Shown in pieces: positions 18,722-27,450 of a stretch of 64,000 nt of DNA. The stretch spans positions 1 to 64,000 of the forward strand of contig JAUSNP010000003.1 in the NCBI GenBank assembly GCA_030645735.1, written 5' to 3'. This DNA is from Candidatus Moraniibacteriota bacterium. GTDB lineage: Bacteria; Patescibacteria; Paceibacteria; Moranbacterales; UBA2206. How positions within the stretch are numbered: the first letter of the stretch is position 1; each line of letters begins with the position of its first letter. The notes beneath the pieces were generated by a model that was given only the letters and a program-made list of their open reading frames with translations, did no database searches and was not told where the DNA came from. A program made the position numbers and the translations under genes.

Positions 18722-18842
18722 CGTTTTTGCGAGTCCACCGCAGTGGACAAAGCAATCTCATAACATTACACTAAGCCTGCATTGCAGAGAGATTGCCACG
18801 GTCAATATCGATTATCATCGATATTTACCTCGCAATGACAGG
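18722..18842. repeat. Intergenic CATTGCGAG/GCAATCTC-type hairpin repeat
   Basis: Contains GTCCACcgcaGTGGAC, AATATCGATtatcATCGATATT and repeated GCAATCTC/GAGATTGC/CTCGCAATGACA words. Read on the minus strand it starts CCTGTCATTGCGAGG and contains GGCAATCTC twice, the layout of a widely scattered bacterial intergenic repeat. It fills the gap between the 18394 and 18880 genes. Confidence 0.75.
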
Positions 18843-18879
18843 AAAGAGATCATTACACTAAATATTATAGAATCAATGA

Positions 18880-19131
18880 TTATTTCTTAGCTTTTTCCGC
18901 CTCAACCTTATCCTTATCAGTCTTCAGAATATACAGACTAACAAAAACCAAAATAGCTGTGATTATGACTGCATAAACAAATTTAGCAATCATCCCACCG
19001 TCGCCCATTGGAAAAAATCTTTCAATCACCGCCTTGATGGCCTCGTTCCAGGCCAAACCGGCTACCAACCCAAAAGCGGTGGTAATATACCCAAAAGTTC
19101 TTTTCCTCAATTCTTCTTGAAATTTGTTCAT
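18880..19131 (-). CDS. DUF5654 family membrane protein
   Basis: 83 aa with two membrane segments. The N-terminal half FGYITTAFGLVAGLAWNEAI matches the pattern of DUF5654, a small family common in CPR bacteria and archaea with no known function. The second helix (FVYAVIITAILVFVSLYIL) and a Lys/Glu tail complete the protein. Transcribed alone, downstream of typA's terminator region and in the same direction. Confidence 0.8.
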   Translation of the reverse strand: MNKFQEELRKRTFGYITTAFGLVAGLAWNEAIKAVIERFFPMGDGGMIAKFVYAVIITAILVFVSLYILKTDKDKVEAEKAKK

Positions 19132-19185
19132 ATTTTTTAATCTTACAAGCTTATAGGTTTAAATTATAGCAGAAACTTGGAATTT

Positions 19186-19215
19186 AAAAAAACTACCCAA
19201 CTTGGGTAGTTTTTT
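19186..19215 (-). terminator. Terminator of typA
   Basis: AACTACCCAA/TTGGGTAGTT inverted repeat flanked by A and T runs, 13 bases after the typA stop; could act in both directions. Confidence 0.85.
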
Positions 19216-19227
19216 CTGCAAAGATTC

Positions 19228-21009
19228 TTATTTTCGTTCGTGTTTTTTTCTTTCTCCTTCGGTTAGATATTGCTTGCGCAAGCGAACTGATTTCGGAGTG
19301 ATTTCTAGATATTCATCTGAGCCCATAACTTCCAATCCAGTTTCAATCGTGACAGTGATTGGTGGCACCAACTGCAAAGCTTCATCAGCACCAGAAGAAC
19401 GCATGTTGGACATCGCCTTGCCTTTGGTTGGGTTGACTGCCATATCCAAACCTTTAGATGTGTTGCCGATAACCATACCTTCATACACTTCTGTCGCAGC
19501 ACCAACATACATCGTTCCACGATCTTGCAAGTTGGCCAAGGAGAATCCCAAAACTTTGCCAGTTGCCATTGAAACCATCGCACCCGCTGATCTTTTCTGA
19601 ATTTCGCCAGCGTATGGCTTGAAGCCAATCACCCGAGAAGACATAATTCCCTCTCCCTTGGTGTCAATCACAAATTCTCCACGATAGCCCAAAAGTCCAC
19701 GCGTTGGTCCTTCAAACACCAAACGGCTTTGGCCATTCACTTGTTTCATATTGGTCATAATTGATTTTCGACGACCCAATTTTTCAATAATTGTTCCAGC
19801 TGAAACATCTGGCACGTCGATTGTCACTTCTTCAAATGGTTCAACCTTTTGTCCTTCTTCTTCCTTGATGATTACTTGTGGTTGAGACACTTGCAATTCA
19901 TAACCTTCACGTCGCATATTTTCCAGCAAGATTGCAATGTGCAATTCACCACGACCATAGACTTTGTAGTGATCGCCTTCAAAATCAATATGGAGTCCAA
20001 CGTTGATTTCCAATTCTTTTTCCAATCTTTCACGAATTTGCTTGTTGGTCACAAATTTTCCTTCACGCCCAGCAAATGGTGAGTCATTCACGATGAAATT
20101 CAAAGAGATTGTCGGTTCATCAATGTGAATAGCTGGCAACGCTTCTTGATCTTCAGTTTCACAAATTGTTTCACCGATGAAAATGTCAGCCAATCCAGCA
20201 ATCATCACAATGTCGCCCGCAATTGCCTCTTTCACTTCTTTTCTTTCAGTTCCATGGAAAGTATAAAGCTTGGTGATGCGTCCAGTTCGAGTTTCACCTG
20301 TTGGTTTTTTGGCAATCACTGTTTGTCCATCTTTGATCGTTCCTTCATAAATTCTGCCAACTGCCATTCGTCCCAAGAAATTGTCATAGCCCAAATTGAA
20401 AGCTTGCATTCGCAAAGGCGCGGTCACATCGCCATCAGCATGATGAACTTTGGCAATGATAGTTTCCAAAAGTGGAGTCAAGTCATGTCCTTCATCATCC
20501 ATATGCAATTTGGCAATACCTTCGCGGCCAATAGCATATACTACTGGGAAATCCAATTGCTCATCCGACGCTCCCAAATCCAAAAACAATTCAAAAACTT
20601 CTTCTTGAACCACATCCGGTTGCGCAGCTGGTTTGTCGATTTTATTAATAACTACAATTGGTTTCAAACCCAACTCCAAAGATTTTTTCAAAACAAAACG
20701 AGTTTGTGGCATCGGTCCTTCTTGCGCATCCACCACCAAAACAACAGAATCAATTGAACGCAAAACACGCTCAACTTCAGAACCGAAGTCAGCATGTCCC
20801 GGAGTGTCCACAATGTTAATCTTAGTGTCTTTGTAAAAAATTGAAGTGTTCTTGGCATAAATGGTGATGCCTCGTTCCTTCTCCAAAGTGTTGGAGTCCA
20901 TAGAAACTGACTCGTCAGTCACCATGCCAGTCTGGCGCAAAATAGCGTCAGTCAAAGTTGTTTTGCCATGATCTACATGGGCGATAATCGCGATATTTCT
21001 GATTTCCAT
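19228..21009 (-). CDS. typA: Ribosome-associated GTPase TypA/BipA
   Basis: 593 aa, translation-factor GTPase that binds the ribosome and helps growth under stress and 50S assembly. G1 AHVDHGKTT (residues 10-18), the switch-I region with ERGITIYAKN, G3 DTPGHADFG, G4 NKIDKP, then EF-G-like domains and the TypA-specific C-terminus (GADEALQLVPP ... TPKSVRLRKQYLTE). Length is normal. A consensus promoter lies at 21077-21105 and no SD is visible before the ATG, as for most core genes here. Confidence 0.97.
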   Translation of the reverse strand: MEIRNIAIIAHVDHGKTTLTDAILRQTGMVTDESVSMDSNTLEKERGITIYAKNTSIFYKDTKINIVDTPGHADFGSEVERVLRSIDSVVLVVDAQEGPMPQTRFVLKKSLELGLKPIVVINKIDKPAAQPDVVQEEVFELFLDLGASDEQLDFPVVYAIGREGIAKLHMDDEGHDLTPLLETIIAKVHHADGDVTAPLRMQAFNLGYDNFLGRMAVGRIYEGTIKDGQTVIAKKPTGETRTGRITKLYTFHGTERKEVKEAIAGDIVMIAGLADIFIGETICETEDQEALPAIHIDEPTISLNFIVNDSPFAGREGKFVTNKQIRERLEKELEINVGLHIDFEGDHYKVYGRGELHIAILLENMRREGYELQVSQPQVIIKEEEGQKVEPFEEVTIDVPDVSAGTIIEKLGRRKSIMTNMKQVNGQSRLVFEGPTRGLLGYRGEFVIDTKGEGIMSSRVIGFKPYAGEIQKRSAGAMVSMATGKVLGFSLANLQDRGTMYVGAATEVYEGMVIGNTSKGLDMAVNPTKGKAMSNMRSSGADEALQLVPPITVTIETGLEVMGSDEYLEITPKSVRLRKQYLTEGERKKHERK

Positions 21010-21076
21010 AAAAATTTGATTTAATGAATAAAAAAACTGCCGTTAGCCAGCAGAACTAAGTTACGCTACTTGAGAA

Positions 21077-21105
21077 AGTATAGCTTTTTTCAGGAATTTT
21101 GTCAA
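21077..21105 (-). promoter_or_regulatory. typA promoter
   Basis: Minus strand: TTGACA (21100-21105), a 17-base spacer and TATACT (21077-21082), giving a leader of about 60 bases. It begins directly after the U-run of the upstream RNA's terminator-like hairpin. Confidence 0.8.
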
Positions 21106-21109
21106 TAAA

Positions 21110-21385
21110 AAATGCCAGGGAAATTTGAGTGCAGAGAGTTATCTCTGTGGGAGGTGCCCTCATCGGGGTGCGCCCTTCTCAAATTCCCTGGCAAGCCCAT
21201 GGTTATACAACTTTTTCCGGATGACCGGTCTAAATCCTAAGCGTCGGGCACAACGCTTGCGATCTGGCACTACATGTCGACGCTCGCCAATATTCCAAAG
21301 AAGAAGCTCGAGGCAAACAAGCGCACTCCGATTCCTTGAAAGCTCTAGTTAGCTCTACGCTAGAGGCGCGTCCGCACATGTCTAT
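21110..21385 (-). ncRNA. Structured RNA candidate, class not recognised
   Basis: This 400-base gap between the AlkD-like gene and typA is GC-richer than the usual AT spacers and dense in pairing. On the minus strand it ends with a long closing stem (TGCCAGGGAATTTGAG with CTCAAATTTCCCTGGCA, 21113-21197) that encloses two smaller hairpins and is followed by a run of six U. Upstream are further stems (e.g. CTCTAGcgTAGAG near 21355, AAGCGTtgtgcccgACGCTT near 21245). I compared it by eye with tmRNA, SRP, RNase P and 6S landmarks and found no convincing match. Small ORFs in it look like shadows. Confidence 0.6.
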
Positions 21386-21414
21386 AATCTAGTACATAAA
21401 CCCAAAAAATGCAA

Positions 21415-22131
21415 TTATTTCTTTTTCAAATAACCCTTTCGCTTCTTCTCTTCAAATTTTTCAATCGCATAGCGCAACATGGTGCGGGGCATTTTGCAAC
21501 AGTGCTTGAGCAAGAAAACTTCTTCAATTTGCTGATTTTTCTTGCCAACTTCCCGCAGCATCCAACCCACCGCTTTGTGAACCAAATCATGTTTGTCACC
21601 TAAAAGAATTTGAGAAATTTTCAAGGTGTCCGCAAAGTCATTGCGACGGATGAAAGCTGATGTGGCCACGATTGCCACGCGCCGTTTCCACAAATCTCGA
21701 GACTTTGCCAGAGTATACAAAATCTTCCTCTCCAACGGCTTGTCGGCTAAATAGGCGCCTACGATTTTAGGTGTGGTCACATCCACCAAGTCCCAATTGT
21801 TGATATGCTTCAAGTTTTTCAGATAGAATTTATAAATCGCTTTTTGAGTTTTCGCATCCCCTTTCTCAAATTTTTCCACCAAAATCAAAAGTCCAGTCAA
21901 ACGAAATTCATGATACTCACTTCGCAAAATCACTTGAATGTCTTCCAATTTCAAATTCTGATATTTCTTAGCCACCTCTCTTTGCAAAGGCACCATGATG
22001 CCTAAAAATTTGTCACCTGCCCCATACTCACCCGCACCCGTCTTGAAAAACCGTGTCAAATCACGCGCCTTTTGCGGATTAGCCAAGGCCTCAAGGGCTG
22101 CGATTAAGTTTTCACGTATAAGTGTATTCAT
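21415..22131 (-). CDS. DNA alkylation repair protein (AlkD-like HEAT repeats)
   Basis: 238 aa, all-helical. AlkD-type glycosylases remove N3/N7-alkylated purines without flipping the base. Family features: NNWDLVDVTTPKIVG, RDLWKRRVAIVATSAFIRR and DLVHKAVGWMLREVGK near residue 195. It lies 13 bases downstream of the EEP nuclease gene on the same strand, suggesting a small DNA-repair unit, although that nuclease's substrate is unknown. Confidence 0.9.
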   Translation of the reverse strand: MNTLIRENLIAALEALANPQKARDLTRFFKTGAGEYGAGDKFLGIMVPLQREVAKKYQNLKLEDIQVILRSEYHEFRLTGLLILVEKFEKGDAKTQKAIYKFYLKNLKHINNWDLVDVTTPKIVGAYLADKPLERKILYTLAKSRDLWKRRVAIVATSAFIRRNDFADTLKISQILLGDKHDLVHKAVGWMLREVGKKNQQIEEVFLLKHCCKMPRTMLRYAIEKFEEKKRKGYLKKK

Positions 22132-22144
22132 AGTGGCTGTAATT

Positions 22145-22900
22145 CTAAATATCTAGAGTAACAATTAATGGCAAATGGTCAGAAACATCGATGTCAGGGC
22201 AGCTATGTTCAACGACTTTTAGATTACTACTAGCAAAAAACATATCAACTACTGCAATAGCAAATTCAGGACCTTTTTTTACTCTCATATTAAAACTATT
22301 TTTCAATTCACCTTTAAATACATTCACCAAATTCCTTTCGATTTTTTTAATGGTTTCGGTGTTTTCTTTAACATTAAAATCTCCAGCTAATACTACACTT
22401 GTTTTGTTGCTTACTTCATTTGCGATAACCTCTCCCATCTGCAATCTTCTTTCATTATCTTCTCCATCAGTCCCCCAAATCCCCTGTGTATTATACACAT
22501 TCAATGATTCGTCGCCCAAATCAATCTCAGCGCACTGCAAATTTCTTGGCGTAAAAGTAAAATCTTCAACTGAACTTCCATTTCTCTCACCATACGGTAC
22601 ATCATAAAAAATTGCCCTAGATGATTTAATCGGAAATTTAGAGAGAATAACATTCCCCTCTTCAATTTTTCTAACTTTCATATTTTCCAAAAAAGTTGGA
22701 GCATAATCAAAGTATGGGTATTTCAATTCTAACAGCATAATGTCTAATGGCTTGAATTGTCTTTCAAGACCATCCCCTTTCCCATTACGAACTTCCTGAA
22801 GCAACACGATGTCAGCATCTTCTTTTTTCAAAAAATCAAAAGCATTTTCCTGAAGATTGCCAGTCTGCCATAGATTTATATTTATGATTTTTATCTTCAT
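22145..22900 (-). CDS. Endonuclease/exonuclease/phosphatase family protein
   Basis: 251 aa, metal-dependent phosphoesterase fold. Motifs: an N-terminal strand with Asn (KIIININLW), LLQEVR (metal-binding Glu near residue 37), LAGDFNV (near 167) and the C-terminal SDHLPLIV. Members cut DNA, RNA or phospholipid/phosphosugar esters; sequence alone does not separate these. No signal peptide, so it is probably cytosolic. Confidence 0.88.
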   Translation of the reverse strand: MKIKIININLWQTGNLQENAFDFLKKEDADIVLLQEVRNGKGDGLERQFKPLDIMLLELKYPYFDYAPTFLENMKVRKIEEGNVILSKFPIKSSRAIFYDVPYGERNGSSVEDFTFTPRNLQCAEIDLGDESLNVYNTQGIWGTDGEDNERRLQMGEVIANEVSNKTSVVLAGDFNVKENTETIKKIERNLVNVFKGELKNSFNMRVKKGPEFAIAVVDMFFASSNLKVVEHSCPDIDVSDHLPLIVTLDI

Positions 22901-22962
22901 AAGTTTATGTTCTTAACATATTATATTTATTTCACTTTACAACCAAAAGGTCTAAAAATCAA

Positions 22963-22997
22963 ACAAAAAAACGACCCGAAAATGGACCGTTTTTTTG
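22963..22997 (-). terminator. Weak terminator of the DUF2892 gene
   Basis: Imperfect stem with ACGGTCC against GGGTCGT, flanked by A/T runs, just after the stop at 23006. Confidence 0.5.
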
Positions 22998-23005
22998 TGG
23001 AAAGA

Positions 23006-23203
23006 TTATTTTTTGCGAGTATCGATGCCCACGATCTTGTAGAGCGCGCAAAAGCCAGTGATAGCGGTGATGATGGCCACTACCCCTACAATGTAAAACA
23101 ACACAGTCAATCCATTGGCTGGCATCATAAAGGCTGCCACAATACATGCAATTCCTACAATTGCCCGAACGGTTCGATCAATTGTTCCTTCGTTTTTTGT
23201 CAT
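23006..23203 (-). CDS. DUF2892 (YgaP-like) small membrane protein
   Basis: About 65 aa with two membrane segments. The N-terminal GTIDRTVRAIVGI and the C-terminal GFCALYKIVGIDT are classic for DUF2892, the membrane module also found at the end of YgaP-type rhodaneses. Function unknown. I start at ATG 23203 (MTKNEG) because the family begins a few residues before the TIDR motif. Confidence 0.85.
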   Translation of the reverse strand: MTKNEGTIDRTVRAIVGIACIVAAFMMPANGLTVLFYIVGVVAIITAITGFCALYKIVGIDTRKK

Positions 23204-23220
23204 GATGTTATAAATCACTA

Positions 23221-23330
23221 ATTAAACTCTAATTTTGTCACTAATTATCTCTAATATTTTTAAACTTTATTTGCGATTATTTGGGAAAAATTTGTGATTG
23301 ATTCGCGATTTATATCATCTATTTTTCCTC
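23221..23330. repeat. AT-rich spacer with CACTAATT/TCTAATT iterations
   Basis: Four loose copies of a CACTAATT/CTCTAATT word followed by GATT-type words (TTGTGATTGATTCGCGATTT). Same style as the word arrays listed elsewhere; boundaries are vague. Confidence 0.4.
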
Positions 23331-23693
23331 AGTCTTTATTTCATTAGTTTTCTTAAATCTAACAACAAAAGTCGGCTCATATTTGTTGCTGAATTCGTCC
23401 ACCACTTCCACGGTTTTGCCATCCATCAAGGTTGTCATGGCAATATCATTCAAAAGTTCTTCATTGGCAGTCACCTCACTTTTCAAATCTTCAAACTTTT
23501 CATAGGACTTGCCCATCGCATTTTGCACCTTGGTTTCAATCTGTTTTTTCTTGTCGCGCAACTCCTTGGCTTTTTCCACGATATCAGCGTAGTCATCAGT
23601 CTGGGAAAGAGCATCTTTATACATCTCGCGAATTCCTTTCATCTCCTTTTTCATCTCACGAATCTCATTGAACACTGTTTGCATGTCTTGCAT
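23319..23693 (-). CDS. Small coiled-coil protein of unknown function
   Basis: 124 aa, soluble, highly charged, predicted as a long helical coiled coil over residues about 5-85, with a short beta-like tail (EPTFVVRFKKTN). I do not recognise the family. It precedes the DUF2892 gene and follows the ABC permease gene on the same strand, separated from both by AT-rich spacers. Confidence 0.6.
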   Translation of the reverse strand: MQDMQTVFNEIREMKKEMKGIREMYKDALSQTDDYADIVEKAKELRDKKKQIETKVQNAMGKSYEKFEDLKSEVTANEELLNDIAMTTLMDGKTVEVVDEFSNKYEPTFVVRFKKTNEIKTEEK

Positions 23694-23759
23694 ATGGGTA
23701 AATATTTTTAATAAATTATCATTTTATAATTTTAGCATATTAAAAATATTTTAAAAAGT

Positions 23760-24974
23760 CTATTCATATCTTAGCGCTTCTATGGGGCTTAGGTTAGCCG
23801 CCCGACGCGCTGGATAGAAACCAAAGATGATTCCGACTCCAGCCGAAACTCCAAAGGCTAACAAAATCGAAGACATTGAAACTTGCGCTGGCAGATTCAC
23901 AAATTTAGCAACCAACAATGAAGCTAGCCAACCAAGAAAAATTCCCACTCCACCACCCAAAAACGTCAGCACCACAGCTTCAGCTAAAAATTGCAAATTG
24001 ATATAAATTTTGCGCACGCCCACTGCTTTACGCAAACCAATTTCACGGGTGCGTTCCGTCACAGTTGTCAGCATCATATTCATAATACCAATGCCACCTA
24101 CCAAAAGTGAGATGCCAGCAATCGAGGAAAGCAGAATTGTGAAAGTACCTGTGATACTTGAAGCAGTAGCTACAATATCGGTCTGATTCATGATGTTGAA
24201 ATCGGCCTGAGTTGAATCAGTTATTTTATGTCTCTGCATAAGCAAATCCGTAACTTGCTGTTGAACCACAACCATTGAATTTTGATCAGTTGCAGCTACA
24301 CTGATAGTCGAAACAAAGGTATCGCCTGACAAAAAGTGCTGTGCTGAAGTCAATGGCACATAAACCTGATCATCTGGATTCATAAAGCCTGAGCCACCTT
24401 TGGAAAGCGTCACGCCAATAATTTCAAAATCAACATTCTTGATGCGAATGGTTTGCCCAATTGGGTCTGCGTTGATTCCGAACAAATCATCTCTTGTGGT
24501 TGGACCCAACACTGCCACTTTGGCTGATGTTTTATTTTGTTGATCGGTCAGGAATGAACCGAAATCAACTTTCAAACTACGCACTTCCAAATAGTCTGGC
24601 ACAGTTCCAACTACTTGTGTGTTGGTGTTGGTGCCTTTAGCTGTGATTTGATATCTCTTTGAAACTTCCGGTGACACACCCTTGATGTCAGCCACTTGTG
24701 CCTTGATAGTTTCAGCGTCTTCTACCGTTAATGTTTGTGCACTACCTCGCCCAGTGTTGACTGTTGCGCCTCTTTGCGCGCCAGGTGAAATGACAATCAG
24801 GTTTGACCCAATGGATTGAATATTGCTTTCAATAGAACTTTGCGCGCCTTGTCCAATTGAAACCATTGTAATCACTGAAGCAATTCCAATTACAATGCCC
24901 AAAATTGTCAGACCAGATCTAATTTTATTGCCTGCCAACGACCAAATTGTTTCTTTAAATAAATCTTTTATCAT
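23760..24974 (-). CDS. MacB-type ABC transporter permease
   Basis: 404 aa. N-terminal helix, a periplasmic MacB-PCD-like domain (about residues 45-265) and three C-terminal membrane helices (VGGIGIMNMMLTTVTERTREIGLRKAVGV, a hallmark FtsX-type stretch, cited as separate parts of one helix-loop). With the ATPase and the MacA-like adaptor it forms a tripartite-style exporter; in a cell without an outer membrane this probably exports peptides, lipids or drugs. The ATPase gene lies upstream, with word array D in the spacer. Confidence 0.92.
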   Translation of the reverse strand: MIKDLFKETIWSLAGNKIRSGLTILGIVIGIASVITMVSIGQGAQSSIESNIQSIGSNLIVISPGAQRGATVNTGRGSAQTLTVEDAETIKAQVADIKGVSPEVSKRYQITAKGTNTNTQVVGTVPDYLEVRSLKVDFGSFLTDQQNKTSAKVAVLGPTTRDDLFGINADPIGQTIRIKNVDFEIIGVTLSKGGSGFMNPDDQVYVPLTSAQHFLSGDTFVSTISVAATDQNSMVVVQQQVTDLLMQRHKITDSTQADFNIMNQTDIVATASSITGTFTILLSSIAGISLLVGGIGIMNMMLTTVTERTREIGLRKAVGVRKIYINLQFLAEAVVLTFLGGGVGIFLGWLASLLVAKFVNLPAQVSMSSILLAFGVSAGVGIIFGFYPARRAANLSPIEALRYE

Positions 24975-24985
24975 ACCGATTCGAA

Positions 24986-25102
24986 ACTACGAATTAAATG
25001 CGAATCTACGAACATTTTTTTATCAATAACTCAGCGCATTTTATTATTATTTATATTATTCGTAGATTCGTGTACCATTCGTATATTCGTATCGGCCACA
25101 GT
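24986..25102. repeat. Inverted word array D (CGAATCTACGAA family)
   Basis: Left arm CCGATTCGAAACTACGAA plus GCGAATCTACGAA, right arm TTCGTAGATTCG plus ATTCGTATATTCGTATCGG, separated by an AT-rich loop. It lies between the ABC permease and ATPase and runs into the ATPase 3' end, so the last ~20 codons of that gene are repeat-derived. Confidence 0.8.
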
Positions 25103-25768
25103 ATCACTTTCAATAACCCCATCCCGCACTGAAATTATGCGATCAGTTAACTCGGCAATTTCTTTTTCATGCGTAATGATTATAATCGTGTGCCCATTCT
25201 CATTCAATTCGCGCAATGTTTGCATCACCACATGACTAGTTTTAGTATCCAAATTTCCTGTTGGTTCATCAGCTAGAATAATTGAAGGATTATTAATCAA
25301 CGCTCGCGCAATCGCCACGCGTTGCATTTGCCCACCCGACAATTGATTGGAAAGATTTTGAAATTTTGATTCTTCCATGCCTGCATAGCGCAAACATTCT
25401 CGCGCCCTTTCTTCGCGTTCTTTTTGTGAAGTACCAGAATACAACAATGGCAACATCACATTGCGCAACACTGTGGCGCGTGGCAAAAGATTGAAGGCTT
25501 GAAAAACAAAACCGATCTTGTTTCTTCGCAAATCCGACAATTCATCATCACCCAAGCCAGAAACATCCACTCCATCCAAAAAATATTGCCCACTCGTGGG
25601 AGAATCTAGCGCACCTAAAATATGCATCAGGGTTGACTTGCCCGAACCGGATGGGCCGATGATAGCCACAAATTCGCCCTTTTCAATGCGAAAAGAAATG
25701 CCTTTCAAGGCTTGTGTTTCCACATCACCATTCAAATAACTTTTTACTAAATTTTTACATTCAATCAT
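25031..25768 (-). CDS. MacB/LolD-type ABC transporter ATP-binding protein
   Basis: About 245 aa. Walker A GPSGSGKST at residues 38-46, signature LSGGQMQRVAIARAL, Walker B LADEPTGNLD and H-loop ITHE are all intact. It energises the neighbouring permease. I choose ATG 25768 (MIECKN); five residues can be added upstream. The C-terminal tail after DGVIESD is encoded by the word array at 24986-25102 and is not conserved in the family. Confidence 0.93.
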   Translation of the reverse strand: MIECKNLVKSYLNGDVETQALKGISFRIEKGEFVAIIGPSGSGKSTLMHILGALDSPTSGQYFLDGVDVSGLGDDELSDLRRNKIGFVFQAFNLLPRATVLRNVMLPLLYSGTSQKEREERARECLRYAGMEESKFQNLSNQLSGGQMQRVAIARALINNPSIILADEPTGNLDTKTSHVVMQTLRELNENGHTIIIITHEKEIAELTDRIISVRDGVIESDTVADTNIRMVHESTNNINNNKMR

Positions 25769-25865
25769 AATAGATACTCGCAAATTATAAGCTAATTGTT
25801 AGCCAATCAAATCTAATTCCATTCGTTTTAATTTGTTTTAATATTCGCATCAATTAGTAAGTTGC

Positions 25866-26924
25866 TTAGTGTAATCCTCCACTACCCATACCTGGCAATC
25901 GCAAGCCACTACTAGCCGCTGCTTTTGTAGTGGATGAATCAATAGTTTGTGTGATCACCTTGTCTCCAATTTTCAATCCACTCACAATTTCCGTTTCAAC
26001 ATTGTTGGCTACACCAATCGCAACACTAACTTGCACTGGGGTCGCGCCATTCAATGTCTCAACATAACTTTGTCCGCCTTTATTTTTCAAAGCGCTATTT
26101 GGCACAATCGCCACATCCTGTTTTACATCAATGATGATTGAAGCCGAAACAGTCATGCCGGGTTTCAACAATTCATTTTGATTATCTAGGGAAATTTCAG
26201 CATTATACGAAACAACATTTTGTGCTGTCTGACCAATCGTGTCTATCTTAGTCACTTTGCCTGTGATAGTCACGTCAGTTAGTGCACTAATTTTGATAGT
26301 TGCCTTGTTACCAACTTTCACAAGCGGCGCGTCAATTTCATTGATAGAAACTTTGGCTTGGACATCTTTAGTGATCACTGACGCCAAAACATCAGCGCGG
26401 GAAACTGAATCACCCACTCCAACACTAAGCCCAGTGACAATACCATCAAACGGCGCCCGAACATAATAATCATTCAATTTATCTTTAGCATCCGCCAAGG
26501 AATTTTCTTTTTGCTCCACGCTTATTTTTTGCGCTTTTTTGTCATACTTGTCTGAAATATCATTTTCTTTTGTTTGAGTATATTTATTCTTGGCGCTCGA
26601 CAAATCCAACTGCGCATTGCGCACTGCCTTTTGCGCATCCTTGGTATCAAGCAAAGCAATCATGTCGCCTTTCTTCACAACTTGATCATTCTTGACATAC
26701 ACCGCCATCACTTCAATAGCATCTCCAGCAATAACTGGTTTCAAGTCAACTTGATTCACCGCTTCAATCTGTCCACTACCAGCCACCGAGACAGTCAGAT
26801 CACCTTTTTTGACCGTAGCTGTTTTGTACTGGACTGGTTGCGTGGCAGATTTATTGCTATACCAATAATAACCTCCTCCGATTACTGCCAATGCAACTGC
26901 ACCCCAAATGTATTTTTTGCTCAT
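25866..26924 (-). CDS. MacA/HlyD-type efflux adaptor protein
   Basis: 352 aa. N-terminal membrane anchor (about residues 6-24), a split lipoyl domain around a helical hairpin (DLSSAKNKYTQTKEN, YDKKAQKISVEQKEN), then a beta-barrel and a membrane-proximal domain ending in a Gly-rich tail. In Gram-negative systems it links MacB to an outer-membrane channel; CPR cells lack that channel, so here it probably works as an extracytoplasmic gate. Only 2 bases separate it from the DUF5666-like gene upstream. Confidence 0.9.
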   Translation of the reverse strand: MSKKYIWGAVALAVIGGGYYWYSNKSATQPVQYKTATVKKGDLTVSVAGSGQIEAVNQVDLKPVIAGDAIEVMAVYVKNDQVVKKGDMIALLDTKDAQKAVRNAQLDLSSAKNKYTQTKENDISDKYDKKAQKISVEQKENSLADAKDKLNDYYVRAPFDGIVTGLSVGVGDSVSRADVLASVITKDVQAKVSINEIDAPLVKVGNKATIKISALTDVTITGKVTKIDTIGQTAQNVVSYNAEISLDNQNELLKPGMTVSASIIIDVKQDVAIVPNSALKNKGGQSYVETLNGATPVQVSVAIGVANNVETEIVSGLKIGDKVITQTIDSSTTKAAASSGLRLPGMGSGGLH

Positions 26925-26926
26925 AT

Positions 26927-27427
26927 TTAGTTTGTAATTACATTAGGAAAAACGCGAATTAGACTAGCATTCACCACTCCATCATCTCCAGGGTTACCCA
27001 TGACTACAATTTTGTCATCTACCTTCAAATCGCTCAATTTCAAATTATCACCTTGTGATTTAATCAAAGTCTTGTCAGATACAGCTACCGTGTTTTCTTT
27101 ATTGGCACCATCCTTGATAACAACATTGTTATCTGTTATAGAAATCACTGCTCCAGACACGCCATAACCATTGCGCAAATCACGGCCCTCAATTTGATTC
27201 ATCATGCCACCAGCAAAACCACCGCGACCGTTCATCATGCCACCACGTCCATCTTGGAAACGCGAACCCATAAAATTCTGCGCGTAATTTCGGCCAAAAT
27301 TTTCAGAAAATCTCGCCTTGCGCAAACCGACTGCCACGCCGCCGCCGAAACTGATAATTGCAATCAATAGTACCCCGACGATTGATGCGATTATTTTAAA
27401 TGTTCTTGATTGAATAAATTCTTTCAT
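26927..27427 (-). CDS. Exported DUF5666-like protein with Gly/Met/Arg-rich linker
   Basis: 166 aa: one membrane anchor (about residues 12-32), then a linker rich in Gly, Met, Arg and Asn (about 50-90: GGMMNGRGGFAGGMM), then a small beta-barrel (VSGAVISITDNNVVIKDGA ... LSDLKVDDKIVVMGNPGDDG) of the DUF5666 type. The Met-rich linker might bind metal, but this is inference. Translationally close to the adaptor gene, so probably part of the exporter unit. Confidence 0.75.
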   Translation of the reverse strand: MKEFIQSRTFKIIASIVGVLLIAIISFGGGVAVGLRKARFSENFGRNYAQNFMGSRFQDGRGGMMNGRGGFAGGMMNQIEGRDLRNGYGVSGAVISITDNNVVIKDGANKENTVAVSDKTLIKSQGDNLKLSDLKVDDKIVVMGNPGDDGVVNASLIRVFPNVITN

Positions 27428-27450
27428 ATGTTTTTTAAAATTAAAATTGA

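Noticed and set aside
21125..21352. 75-codon plus-strand ORF in the typA upstream gap
   Set aside because: Composition follows the stems of the structured RNA candidate, with no SD, no promoter and no recognisable protein pattern.
21110..21385. tmRNA or RNase P RNA at this locus
   Set aside because: No tRNA-like 3' end or tag frame; no conserved RNase P P4 strings seen on either strand.
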